This document shows positions 1 to 7,359 of a stretch of DNA of 64,000 nucleotides, piece after piece; position 1 is the stretch's first letter; each line of letters opens with the position of its first letter. Source of the stretch: Thermosynechococcus vestitus BP-1. Its GTDB lineage: Bacteria; Cyanobacteriota; Cyanobacteriia; Thermosynechococcales; Thermosynechococcaceae. The DNA is taken from NCBI RefSeq assembly GCF_000011345.1, contig NC_004113.1, positions 2,108,001 to 2,172,000 on the forward strand, in the 5' to 3' direction. A program made the translations under genes and the position numbers. Below the pieces are notes generated by a model. It saw only the letters and a list, made by a program, of their open reading frames with translations. It ran no database searches and had not been told where the DNA came from.

Positions 1-104
1 GGTATTTGTTTCAGGGGGCTGATGCCTTTGATGCCACCTTTAACCCCAACATTAGTGCGGTGGTTCCAAAGCTGCCGGCCCCTCCTCTTGAGAAATCAAC
101 CTAG
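1..104 (+). CDS. 3' end of an unidentified gene (partial)
   Basis: The frame starting at base 3 is open from the left edge to a TAG at 102-104. The visible 33 residues include the stretch FDATFNPNISAVVPKLPAPP and look like the proline-rich tail of a longer protein. The family cannot be recognised from this tail. Its stop codon overlaps the stop codon of the next, oppositely oriented gene (shared CTAG), an arrangement common in this compact genome. Confidence 0.5.
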   Translation, partial: YLFQGADAFDATFNPNISAVVPKLPAPPLEKST

Positions 105-535
105 TACCGCCAATAGCGACGACCTTGCCAGAAAATCCCCACGGCTGTGCCAATCAGGAACACGTCAGTGACAGGGAAAAATAGGGGCCGCAATCCCAAG
201 GTACTGCCAAAAAAGCTGAAAAACAGACTGCCCACTAGGACACACAGAAATAACGCCCAAAGGGTGCCGCTATAGATAGGGGCTGGGTTAAACCACACCT
301 CTAAGGAGATCACTGCCACCATCCCAAGGCCAATGCTCACACCCAGGCGGAGTAACAGAACCAAGGGAGGTTGAAGCAGGATGATCAGTGCCTCGCGCAC
401 CGCTGTAACGGCACCCGCAATATAGTAAAGCCCTGTATCAAGCAGCGCTGCCAGCAAGGCAACCAGAAGACCTGTGGGCACTAGCGATCGCCACGGTAGT
501 GCCTTAAACTGTTGCCAAGGATCGGACACAAGCAA
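101..535 (-). CDS. small multi-pass membrane protein, unknown function
   Basis: 144 residues, strongly hydrophobic, with about four membrane segments (roughly residues 19-44, 48-80, 88-113, 117-137) and a basic C-terminus (GRRYWRY) that probably faces the cytoplasm. No catalytic or transport motif is visible and I do not recognise the family. It ends tail-to-tail with the partial gene at the left edge. The next gene on the same strand (DUF760) lies 28 bp upstream of its start, so the two could share a transcript. A real gene is likely because the reading frame has the base composition of its neighbours and nothing competes with it on the other strand. Confidence 0.6.
   Translation of the reverse strand: MLVSDPWQQFKALPWRSLVPTGLLVALLAALLDTGLYYIAGAVTAVREALIILLQPPLVLLLRLGVSIGLGMVAVISLEVWFNPAPIYSGTLWALFLCVLVGSLFFSFFGSTLGLRPLFFPVTDVFLIGTAVGIFWQGRRYWRY
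484..491. repeat. HIP1 octamer, example of a genome-wide repeat
   Basis: GCGATCGC, the highly iterated palindrome of cyanobacteria, here inside a small membrane-protein gene. The same octamer recurs throughout the window, within most long genes (for example in uvrB near 9344) and even in a tRNA gene. I have not counted copies. It is commonly linked to DNA methylation and mismatch-related processes, but its role is not settled. Confidence 0.9.
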
Positions 536-562
536 GACTCACATTAAGAATGTTGGCAGGAC

Positions 563-895
563 CTAGGGCATCGGTAGATCGCCGAGGCTCATTTCCAGCT
601 CCATGCGCTGTTCCATCTGGCGCAGAAAATACCCCGTCATCATCGCTGAGGCCAATAACCCCGCCAGGTTATCGCGATCGGTGGCAATTTGGACATTAAA
701 ATCCTCGGAGGGAAGGCCGCCCACGAGACCTTGGACGTTTTGGCTGATAATTTGGCGAATTTCTGGACTGACGGAACGGGCAATACGGGTCAAAACTTCT
801 GGCGATTGGCTTTGCAGGTACTTTAGGAGCAGATTGGGCTGCCCATCGTCCGTAGAAGACTGGTAGAAATTAGCGTTTCCGGGATCAAAAACCAT
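563..895 (-). CDS. DUF760 family protein
   Basis: 110 residues with the layout of the cyanobacterial/chloroplast DUF760 family: an N-terminal segment (LLLKYLQSQSPEVLTRIARS) followed by helices around SPEIRQIISQNVQGLVGGLP and a C-terminal helix ending ASAMMTGYFLRQMEQRMELE. The length is usual for the bacterial members. In plants, DUF760 domains occur in chloroplast proteins linked to regulated proteolysis; no biochemical role is established for the bacterial ones, so none is assigned. It is probably soluble, lacking a signal or membrane segment. The start ATG at 895 is the only reasonable one. Confidence 0.75.
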   Translation of the reverse strand: MVFDPGNANFYQSSTDDGQPNLLLKYLQSQSPEVLTRIARSVSPEIRQIISQNVQGLVGGLPSEDFNVQIATDRDNLAGLLASAMMTGYFLRQMEQRMELEMSLGDLPMP

Positions 896-1033
896 AGGCA
901 GTGCTCGTTAGTGATGTTAAGTATATGTTACCAAAACGAAATACTCTCCTAAAGTCAAGGCTCCCATGCTCCCTACTCTAACTGTAGAATAGACCTCAGC
1001 AGTTGGTGAGATTGAATACACAAGGATTCTTGC

Positions 1034-1408
1034 ATGACCGCCCTCGATCGGCTTCAGCCTGCCAACCCTCGGGAAGTCAATATCTTTGCCCCCTATATGC
1101 GTGCTGAGAAGCGTCCGTTACTTCCCTTGGGCATCGCCCTCTACCGTCTGGGTAGGTTGGAGGGACAACGGGGAATTGAAGGCGGTAACAATGTTGATTT
1201 TGTTGCCACATGGACGATCGCCAACTTGCCGGCGGATTTATCCCGCTGTACGGTGACCTTTGATAACTCTCCTGATCTGCAGTACGAAATGTCTATCACC
1301 ACGTTTGAGCTAGTGGATTATCTCATTGATGTCATTATTAACTATAAAAAATATCGGATTGCTGATTTTTCCAAAGCGTTTTATCGTAAGCTGTTACGGC
1401 TTGAGTAA
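1034..1408 (+). CDS. ebsA: EbsA-like type IV pilus biogenesis protein
   Basis: 124 residues starting MTALDRLQPANPREVNIFAP, a pattern I associate with EbsA (essential for biofilm self-suppression A), which in Synechococcus elongatus forms a complex with the pilus assembly ATPase PilB and is needed for pili and for suppressing biofilm formation. Other consistent features are the central GGNNVDFVATWTIANLPADL and the C-terminal DFSKAFYRKLLRLE. It is soluble with no signal peptide. It precedes the phosphotransacetylase-like gene by 48 bp on the same strand. Assignment rests on remembered family pattern rather than an alignment. Confidence 0.55.
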   Translation: MTALDRLQPANPREVNIFAPYMRAEKRPLLPLGIALYRLGRLEGQRGIEGGNNVDFVATWTIANLPADLSRCTVTFDNSPDLQYEMSITTFELVDYLIDVIINYKKYRIADFSKAFYRKLLRLE

Positions 1409-1456
1409 GGCTTGGGTGTTCAGTAGGGTTGGGGTCGCGGCAGGAGTAACTCAACG

Positions 1457-2524
1457 GTGGGAAAGCATTTATTGATTGGTTCAATTGTTCCCTATAGCGG
1501 CAAGTCTGCAACGATTATAGGCTTGGCCAAGCTCTGTCGCGATCGCCATCTGCGCATTGCCTATGGTAAGCCCCTGGGCACATACCAACCCACCACCGAT
1601 AGCGAAGAAACCGAAGCTGATGTCAGCTTTTTACAGAAAACCCTCAACCTAGAGAATGTGCGGCCCACTTTGCTCACCCTGACCCCAGAAGCCATCAAGG
1701 CGCGACTGACGGGCACAGATCAGCAGGATTATCGCCAAGCCCTAGCGGCCTATCACAGCATTAACAGCGAAGACTTGGTGCTTCTCGAAGGGCCAGCAAC
1801 ATTGGCAGAGGGGCGACTGTTTGATTTGGACTTGGCTCAGATGGCAGCGGTGTTGGAGGCACCGATTTTACTGGTGGTGCGCTATGAATCTCCCTTGGTG
1901 GTGGAATCGCTCCTTTTGGCCAAGTCGGAATTGGGCGATCGCCTATTGGGGGTGATCATCAACGATATTCCCGAAAGCGAGACCCAACCCTTGCCTGCTA
2001 TTCGCCAATATCTCGAGGCCCGCCAAATTCCAGTTTTTGGTATGTTGCCCCGCAGTCAGTTGCTGCGCAGTGTCAGTGTCAAAGAATTGGTACGCCAGTT
2101 AAATGCCGAAGTTTTGTGTCGTCCCGATCGCTTGGATTTGCTGGTAGAAGAACTCACCATTGGCGCAATGAATGTCAGTGCTGCCCTGAAGTATTTCCGT
2201 AAAGCGAACAATATGGCGGTAATTACCGGGGGGGATCGCACCGATATCCAATGGGCAGCCCTGGAGACCTCCACCCACTGTCTGATTCTCACCGGGCATT
2301 TGCCGCCTTCCCCTGCTATTCTCGCCCGTGCCGAAGAGTTGGAAATTCCCATTCTCTCTGTGGATCTGGATACGCTGACGGCGGTGGAAATTGTGGATCG
2401 CGCCTTTGGTCAAGTCCGTCTCCATGAAATTGCTAAGGTGCAGTGTGTCCAGCAAATGATGCAGGAGCACGTGGATGGCGATCGCCTGTTGCACCAGTTG
2501 GGGCTCCTGACGGTTGAGGCTTAG
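1457..2524 (+). CDS. phosphotransacetylase-like protein: BioD-like ATPase plus DRTGG domain
   Basis: 355 residues with a GTG start at 1457. The N-terminal ~210 residues are a BioD/CobQ-like P-loop domain (GSIVPYSGKSATIIGLA, a variant Walker A) of the sort found at the front of long Pta phosphotransacetylases; around residue 215-330 follows a DRTGG-type regulatory domain (GGDRTDIQWAALET). The catalytic PTA_PTB acetyltransferase domain is absent, so despite the usual database name it is unlikely to make acetyl phosphate; a nucleotide-sensing or regulatory role is an inference. Cyanobacteria commonly carry this stand-alone form. Its last codons overlap the convergent phytase-like gene by 4 nt. 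Confidence 0.7.
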   Translation: MGKHLLIGSIVPYSGKSATIIGLAKLCRDRHLRIAYGKPLGTYQPTTDSEETEADVSFLQKTLNLENVRPTLLTLTPEAIKARLTGTDQQDYRQALAAYHSINSEDLVLLEGPATLAEGRLFDLDLAQMAAVLEAPILLVVRYESPLVVESLLLAKSELGDRLLGVIINDIPESETQPLPAIRQYLEARQIPVFGMLPRSQLLRSVSVKELVRQLNAEVLCRPDRLDLLVEELTIGAMNVSAALKYFRKANNMAVITGGDRTDIQWAALETSTHCLILTGHLPPSPAILARAEELEIPILSVDLDTLTAVEIVDRAFGQVRLHEIAKVQCVQQMMQEHVDGDRLLHQLGLLTVEA

Positions 2525-3588
2525 TGTTGGGTGCGCAGGGCAAAAATCAGTACTTGAGTCGGCGTTTTGCCATCAAAGTTGTTATCGCCAATGATATAGA
2601 GCGATCGCGCCCCATCAGCCAAGGGGGGGCCAAAACTCATCCCCTCCAAATTGGTCAGGGGAATTCCTAGGGTCTTGAAATCCAAAATCAGACGTTTCTG
2701 CACAGGGCGGATGGTGCCCAGATCAACCGGCAGGGTCGCCATGCCAAGGGTATCGGTCGCTCCTGCTAGGGATACTTCAAAGAGTTTGATGCCATGCCCC
2801 ACTCCCGGACTGTAGGTGCGCTCCAAGCTGAGAAAATGGCCACCATTGTCAAGGGCAAGTAGTTCCACAAGGCCATTAAACACCGCCTCGGAGGGATCCA
2901 ATGGATAGAGATGCTCCGCCAGCAACACAGGGGCAACATCCCCCCGCAGGTAATGGAGTAGGCGGCAGTAAATCGGGATATTGGGGCGGACATCTTGGGC
3001 AAGGGCAGATTCAACACCGACAAAGAGGCGATCGCCCGTCGGGGAAAGCGTCAGCGCCTCAAAGCCAAGATTATTGCGAATCCCTTGCGGACCATTGGGC
3101 AGATAGTATTTGGGAATGGGTAGGGCTCTAATGGTTCGTCCAGGGTTGCGCTCAAACTCCTTGATCCAGGGCGCGCTAGCTGTGGCTGTTACCCCTTCAC
3201 TGCTAATCAGCAGGTGTCCCTCGGGCGTCAGCGCAATTCCCTCAGTGTCGGCGGTGTTGGGAGGAGACACCTCACCATTTGTCTGCTGGAGAAAGGTGAC
3301 GCCCTTGGGGGTAATGGTTTTGGGAGTGATTTCGAGGGTGTAAAACCGAGGTTGCTGGCGATCGTCACTAATGGCATAGAACTGCTGTTGACGCCAATCG
3401 TAAGTCAAACCCGACAGCCCTCCCACCTCAGTATTTTGCCACTGGCTGCCGGCGGCTAATTGGACTTCGCCGCGAAATTCCACCCCCACATTCAGAAACA
3501 GGCGCTCCTCCGCTCGCACTTGGGGCAGGGCACAGCCCCACAGTAGGCAAAGGAACAGAATCCCCATTAGCAGGCGTGGCCCATGCAT
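2521..3588 (-). CDS. esterase-like activity of phytase family lipoprotein
   Basis: 355 residues. A lipoprotein signal (lipobox LLWGC, Cys19) predicts export and lipid anchoring. The body matches the phytase-like family PF13449: VGGLSGLTYDWRQQQFYAIS near residue 55, ADTEGIALTPEGHLLISSEG, LGFEALTLSPTGDRLFVGVE, and NLEGMSFGPPLADGARSLYI near the end, which are blades of a beta-propeller. Family members are annotated as phytase-like or phosphodiester-type esterases, mostly without biochemical proof, so the substrate is unknown. It is 10 bp downstream of tic22 on the same strand and could be cotranscribed with it. Confidence 0.75.
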   Translation of the reverse strand: MHGPRLLMGILFLCLLWGCALPQVRAEERLFLNVGVEFRGEVQLAAGSQWQNTEVGGLSGLTYDWRQQQFYAISDDRQQPRFYTLEITPKTITPKGVTFLQQTNGEVSPPNTADTEGIALTPEGHLLISSEGVTATASAPWIKEFERNPGRTIRALPIPKYYLPNGPQGIRNNLGFEALTLSPTGDRLFVGVESALAQDVRPNIPIYCRLLHYLRGDVAPVLLAEHLYPLDPSEAVFNGLVELLALDNGGHFLSLERTYSPGVGHGIKLFEVSLAGATDTLGMATLPVDLGTIRPVQKRLILDFKTLGIPLTNLEGMSFGPPLADGARSLYIIGDNNFDGKTPTQVLIFALRTQH

Positions 3589-3597
3589 CAGCCTATC

Positions 3598-4500
3598 TTA
3601 GCGGTTGCGATTTGTACCTTGACCGCCCCCCTGTTGATTTGGGCGTTGGGGAGAAGCGGGTTGATTCGCTTGGTTTGGGCGCTGGGCATTATTGCCACCG
3701 CTCTGTTGCAGGGCAAACTGAATCGCCTCAGGGGTTTGTACCAGTTGAATTTGACCCGCCACGGGATCGTTGGTGCTTAGCATGGTTGCCACCAAATTAT
3801 CCAGCATGACAACGCGGATACCCGTATCCTTCACCAGTTCCGGTCGCTGCTGACGGGCTTGATCCACTTCCCGTTGGAGTTGCATTTTATCAAAGTAAAA
3901 GGGAATAAACCGCTGCGTGCGGGTCTGGCCGTTTTCGCGCACTTGTGCTTCTACGGCAATGGGGTTGCCTGTTTTGCTATCCGCTAGGAAAAAGAGGGGA
4001 GTACCGCCTCTGAACGGTTTGCCCTCCTTGGTCAGAATTTTGCCATCGCGCTCGACCAAATCACCACTTTGTTTGAGCAGATTGACTGCCGCTTCCAGTT
4101 GGGGTTTTGAGGGGATAATGTCCACGCCAACAACAGGATTTTTTCGGCTTTCGAGGGCAATTTTCACCGCACCACTGAGGGCAGCCGCAGAAATCCGCGC
4201 CACACCACCAATCTCGGGCCGCTGCGTTTTGATGGCATTGAGGGCGCCTTCAGCATCTTTCTGACTAATAAAGAAGGTAAACACTTGGGTTTTCTTATTT
4301 TGATCTTGGGGGTTAGGGATTTCAAATGTCAGCGGCTCCCCTTTGTCGTTGGTGATCATAAAAACGGGCACATTGTTGAGAATCTGCAGCACCTGTTCTT
4401 CCGGCAAGGCGGTGGCAGTCCCGTAGCGGCCAATAGCGGGGGCGAGCCACAGGCTACTCACTAAACCGGCCAAAACACCCAAGTGTGCCAATCTTTTCAT
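3598..4500 (-). CDS. Tic22 family protein
   Basis: 300 residues with an N-terminal signal peptide (hydrophobic residues 5-24) and the Tic22 fold signature: LPEEQVLQILNNVPVFMITN, FFISQKDAEGALNAIKTQRP, GTPLFFLADSKTGNPI and FIPFYFDKMQLQREVDQARQ. In cyanobacteria Tic22 homologues are periplasmic/thylakoid-lumen chaperone-like proteins that help outer-membrane biogenesis with Omp85; in chloroplasts they act in protein import across the intermembrane space. The last ~35 residues are a low-complexity Q/N/P/G tail (NNAQRPNQANQPASPQRPNQ) not needed for the fold. The upstream 240 bp up to the corA remnant hold no gene and probably its promoter. Confidence 0.85.
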   Translation of the reverse strand: MKRLAHLGVLAGLVSSLWLAPAIGRYGTATALPEEQVLQILNNVPVFMITNDKGEPLTFEIPNPQDQNKKTQVFTFFISQKDAEGALNAIKTQRPEIGGVARISAAALSGAVKIALESRKNPVVGVDIIPSKPQLEAAVNLLKQSGDLVERDGKILTKEGKPFRGGTPLFFLADSKTGNPIAVEAQVRENGQTRTQRFIPFYFDKMQLQREVDQARQQRPELVKDTGIRVVMLDNLVATMLSTNDPVAGQIQLVQTPEAIQFALQQSGGNNAQRPNQANQPASPQRPNQQGGGQGTNRNR

Positions 4501-4724
4501 ACAGTCTCCTAAATAAATGCTCTATTGCAGTAGGTGAACTTTCCAAATTCAGTCCCTTAGTTGTGGAGAGGGGTAGCGATCGCAATGTGTAGTACCTAAC
4601 TCACACCGAAACTTATGCACCAAACCAGTGGGTATTTTTACATATGACGTACTCTCTTTGCTTTTCCACCCTAAGCCAATTTGACGCAGTGGACAAGGGG
4701 CAAGTTTCTAGGGTCTTCGCCGAA

Positions 4725-5580
4725 CTAGCGCTCAGGGTCTAGGGATTGCAAACGGGTAGCACTTTTGAACCAGCCCTTGCGCCAGAAAAAGAAAAATAAA
4801 CTGCCCGCGATGTGAGCATGAGGACCCAGCGGGCCGGATAGCCCCAATACCACCCCAATTCCGGCATATTCCAGTGAGAGGCATCGGGATCAACGTTCAT
4901 GCCATAGATAGCGATAATAAACGTTAGTGGTATGAAAATCATCGAAAATGATCGTCAGAATTTTCATCATTTCGTTCATTTGATTGCCAACGGAGGAAAG
5001 ATACACCTCCATCAAACTGGCCGCCAGTTCACGGTAGGTTTCCCCCCTATCTGGCATCTGAATTGCATGGTCATAACGGTCCCGCCGATAGATAGGCACT
5101 TCCTGCGAGAGGAGGGCGCTGGGATCTCGAATCATGGCATTGATAGCATCCCGTTGCGGCCAAATGGCACGGCGCAGTGCCAGTAATTCGCGGCGCACTT
5201 GGTGGACTTCTTCGAGAATGGCGGGACTGGGATGGGTAACAACAGCATCCTCTAGCGCCTCAATACGCTTGCCATAGTCCTCCCGCACCGGATAAAAGCC
5301 ATCAATAATTGCATCAAGGAGGGCATCGGCCAGATCATCAGGGCCGTAGCGGCGAATAATGCCACGACTTGTCCGAATCCGCTGCCGCACCATCTCAAAA
5401 CAGGCCCGTTCGGGTTCTTCTTGAACGGTGAGCAAGACCTGTTGCCCCAAGACAAAGCTCACCTGTTCGGTATAAAAGCCCTGTTCATTTTCGTTCATTT
5501 TCTTTGGGGGTGACCATGCGGGTCATCAGAAGCATGTAATCGTCATGGTGTTCTACTTTGGGGCACTGCGGAACGTTGAC
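4725..5580 (-). pseudogene. corA: corA magnesium/cobalt transporter, broken by frameshifts and an IS insertion
   Basis: The minus strand encodes most of a CorA channel, but in pieces. From the IS junction: VNVPQCPKVEHHDDYMLLMT, then a 10-bp tandem duplication (5483-5502) shifts frame; an intact piece (from 5498) runs to MNEMMKILTII; an extra T near 4950 shifts frame again before MIFIPLTFIIAIYGMN, which carries the GMN filter motif; a one-base loss near 4823 shifts the tail, whose correct reading is IAGSLFFFFWRKGWFKSATR ending at a TAG at 4725-4727. The N-terminal part is interrupted by the IS605 element at 5581-7255. The two single-base changes compensate in frame but leave an early stop at 4890. 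Nothing functional can be made unless several of these are sequencing errors. Confidence 0.85.
5483..5502. repeat. 10-bp perfect tandem duplication inside corA
   Basis: GTTCATTTTC occurs twice in direct succession. In the corA frame (minus strand) one copy encodes part of KENEQGF; the second copy adds 10 bp and breaks the frame, producing the stop in KENERK. This is a typical replication-slippage or short-duplication scar. Confidence 0.9.
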
Positions 5581-5601
5581 CAATGAAATGGGATACAAGC
5601 C

Positions 5602-5618
5602 CCGTCCTTTTAGGACGG
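5602..5618. repeat. left-end subterminal hairpin of the IS605 element
   Basis: CCGTCCT and AGGACGG form a 7-bp stem with a 3-nt loop, followed by a T run. IS200/IS605 TnpA proteins recognise such imperfect palindromes near each end. The tnpA stop codon lies at the loop (5610-5612), so the hairpin may also act as a transcription terminator for either direction. Confidence 0.7.
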
Positions 5619-6008
5619 CTTTTTTTGATTTCTCATGTATTCCTTAAGCACCTCTAACAGTGCTCCTCCAACAGATGCCGCAAAATAACTAGGGCTCCAA
5701 AGTGATTCTTCATGGGGTTTTGGTAGTGCAGCTTTTCCATATCGACGACTAGATACACCTTTAAGCGCATTTACAATCTGCGAAACAGAAAGTTTAGGAG
5801 GGTACTCAATTAGCGCATGGACATGGTCTTCCTCGCCGTTAAATTCAAGAATCTGGAAATCCATCTTCATGGCAACTTCTCGAAACGATTTCTCGATCAG
5901 CTCTAATCCCTCAGCGCTAAGGACTGGCCGACGATACTTAGTCACGCATACCAAATGAATCTTTAGGTCCGTAACGCTTTGCCTTCCTTTACGAAGATGA
6001 CTTGACAT
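5610..6008 (-). CDS. tnpA: IS200/IS605 Y1 transposase TnpA
   Basis: 132 residues, normal length. Contains the HUH motif as HVH in GEEDHVHALIEYPP (about residue 63) and the C-terminal catalytic tyrosine helix LKEYMRNQ (about residue 125). This single-strand transposase nicks and joins the element ends recognised through hairpins, moving the element by a peel-and-paste mechanism during replication. The N-terminal SVTDLKIHLVCVTKYRRPVL is the usual family start. It is divergent from tnpB with about 50 bp of shared promoter region between them. Codon use is more AT-rich than in neighbouring genes, as expected for recent acquisition. Confidence 0.92.
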   Translation of the reverse strand: MSSHLRKGRQSVTDLKIHLVCVTKYRRPVLSAEGLELIEKSFREVAMKMDFQILEFNGEEDHVHALIEYPPKLSVSQIVNALKGVSSRRYGKAALPKPHEESLWSPSYFAASVGGALLEVLKEYMRNQKKPS

Positions 6009-6059
6009 TGCCTGCAGACCAACCTATAATCTAGCTACAGACCAATTATAGCACAACCA

Positions 6060-7238
6060 ATGAAAGCTAGATATAGATATCGTTTCTATCCCACAGACCA
6101 ACAAAGACAACGCCTAGCTCAGTTGTTTGGGTGTGTCCGTGTGGTATGGAACGATGCACTGGAAATCTGCAAGAAATCTGATAAATTGCCAAAAACTAGT
6201 GAATTGCAAAAGCTAGTAATTACCCAAGCAAAGAAAACACCAGAGCGGCAATGGTTGTCTGATGTTTCTAATGTCCCGTTACAGCAGTCTGTTGCCGATT
6301 TAGGAGTTGCCTATAAAAACTTCTTCGATTCAATTAAAGGTCGGCGAAAAGGCAAAAAGGTCAACCCTCCTAGATTTAAAAAGAAGACAGAAAGACAATC
6401 CGCCAGATTTACTACCTGTGGATTTTCAATTAAAGGCGAAGAAGTTTATCTGGCGAAGATTGGTAACATCAGACCAATTTGGTCAAGAAAGCTTCCTTCT
6501 AAACCAAGCTCAGTTACGGTGATTAAAGATGCTGCAAATCGATATTTTCTCAGTTTTGTGGTCGAGATCGATCCAGTTGATCAACCTGCAACTAACCCTT
6601 CTATCGGCATTGATTTGGGAATTAAAGCGTTTGCTACTTTAAGTACAGGCGAAAAGATTGATGGCCCTGATTATTCGAAGCTAGACAAAAAGATCAGGCG
6701 AAAACAACGCAAACTTGCCCGTCAAGTTAAAGGAAGCAAACGACGCGAGAAAACAAGACTGCAAATCGCTAAGCTTCATAGTCGGATTTCAGATATTCGC
6801 AGGGATTTCTTGCATAAATTGTCTACCCGCGTGGTTATCGAGAGCCAAGTGATCACGCTGGAAGACTTGAATGTCTCTGGAATGGTGAAGAACCGCAAAC
6901 TCGCTAGAGCAATTAGCTTGCAAGGTTGGCGAGAATTCAGGGTTTTAGTTGAGGCTAAGTGCAAAAAACTAAACCGTGAGTTCATTGTCATTGATCGATG
7001 GGAGCCAACCAGTCAGACTTGCTCAAAATGCGGTTTTAAATGGGGCAAAATCGATCTATCCGTTCGCTCTGTTGTATGCATAAACTGCGGCGCAGAGCAT
7101 GATAGAGACGAAAATGCCGCAAGAAACATAGAGAAAGTCGGGATAGGGCATTGCCACGACTATAAATGGACGCAGAGGGGGAGTAAGACTACTTCGGTAG
7201 CATCACCCAGTGAAGCGTCAAGAATCATCGCACTTTAG
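6060..7238 (+). CDS. tnpB: TnpB, RNA-guided RuvC nuclease of the IS605 element
   Basis: 392 residues. N-terminal OrfB/helix-turn-helix region (YRYRFYPTDQQRQRLAQLFG), then the split RuvC nuclease: Asp in GIDLGIKAFATLS (about residue 185), Glu in ITLEDLNVSGM (about 268) and Asp in AEHDRDENAARN (about 350), with a Cys4 zinc ribbon between the last two (CSKCGF and CINCGA). All catalytic residues are present. Studied TnpB proteins use an omega RNA made from the element's right end to cut DNA next to a target-adjacent motif equal to the insertion target; here that motif would be TTGAC. The C-terminal tail is longer than the catalytic core and runs into the presumed omega-RNA region. Confidence 0.92.
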   Translation: MKARYRYRFYPTDQQRQRLAQLFGCVRVVWNDALEICKKSDKLPKTSELQKLVITQAKKTPERQWLSDVSNVPLQQSVADLGVAYKNFFDSIKGRRKGKKVNPPRFKKKTERQSARFTTCGFSIKGEEVYLAKIGNIRPIWSRKLPSKPSSVTVIKDAANRYFLSFVVEIDPVDQPATNPSIGIDLGIKAFATLSTGEKIDGPDYSKLDKKIRRKQRKLARQVKGSKRREKTRLQIAKLHSRISDIRRDFLHKLSTRVVIESQVITLEDLNVSGMVKNRKLARAISLQGWREFRVLVEAKCKKLNREFIVIDRWEPTSQTCSKCGFKWGKIDLSVRSVVCINCGAEHDRDENAARNIEKVGIGHCHDYKWTQRGSKTTSVASPSEASRIIAL

Positions 7239-7255
7239 GGCGGTGAGTATGTCAA

Positions 7256-7344
7256 CGTTTCCAGCTTGATCAGCTCTCCTGAAAAAGACTGCGGGTGGCT
7301 CCCTCCTCTGTTGCTCCGTTACCCTAAAACCTAGGAAAGAATTC
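7256..7344. other. gene-free stretch holding a corA 5' remnant and the uvrB promoter
   Basis: Immediately right of the IS, the minus strand can be read GELIKLET in frame with VNVPQ across the excised element, which looks like a shortened piece of the CorA region preceding VNVPQ. Beyond that no CorA sequence is recognisable. The uvrB promoter must also lie here, so IS insertion may have changed uvrB's upstream context. Confidence 0.45.
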
Positions 7345-7359
7345 TTGAGAAATTGGGCA

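Larger units (their letters stand above)
5581..7255 (+). mobile_element. IS605-type (IS200/IS605 family) element, inserted in corA
   Basis: Divergent tnpA (minus) and tnpB (plus), the classic IS605 arrangement. The left flank is TTGAC at 5576-5580, and the right end reads GTCAA at 7251-7255. Such elements insert just 3' of a short TTNAN target without duplicating it. Removing 5581-7255 rejoins corA in frame (GAA ACG GTC AAC GTT CCG CAG on the minus strand, giving ETVNVPQ, the conserved CorA motif), which supports both ends to within a base or two. Both ORFs are full length, so the element may still be active. Confidence 0.8.
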
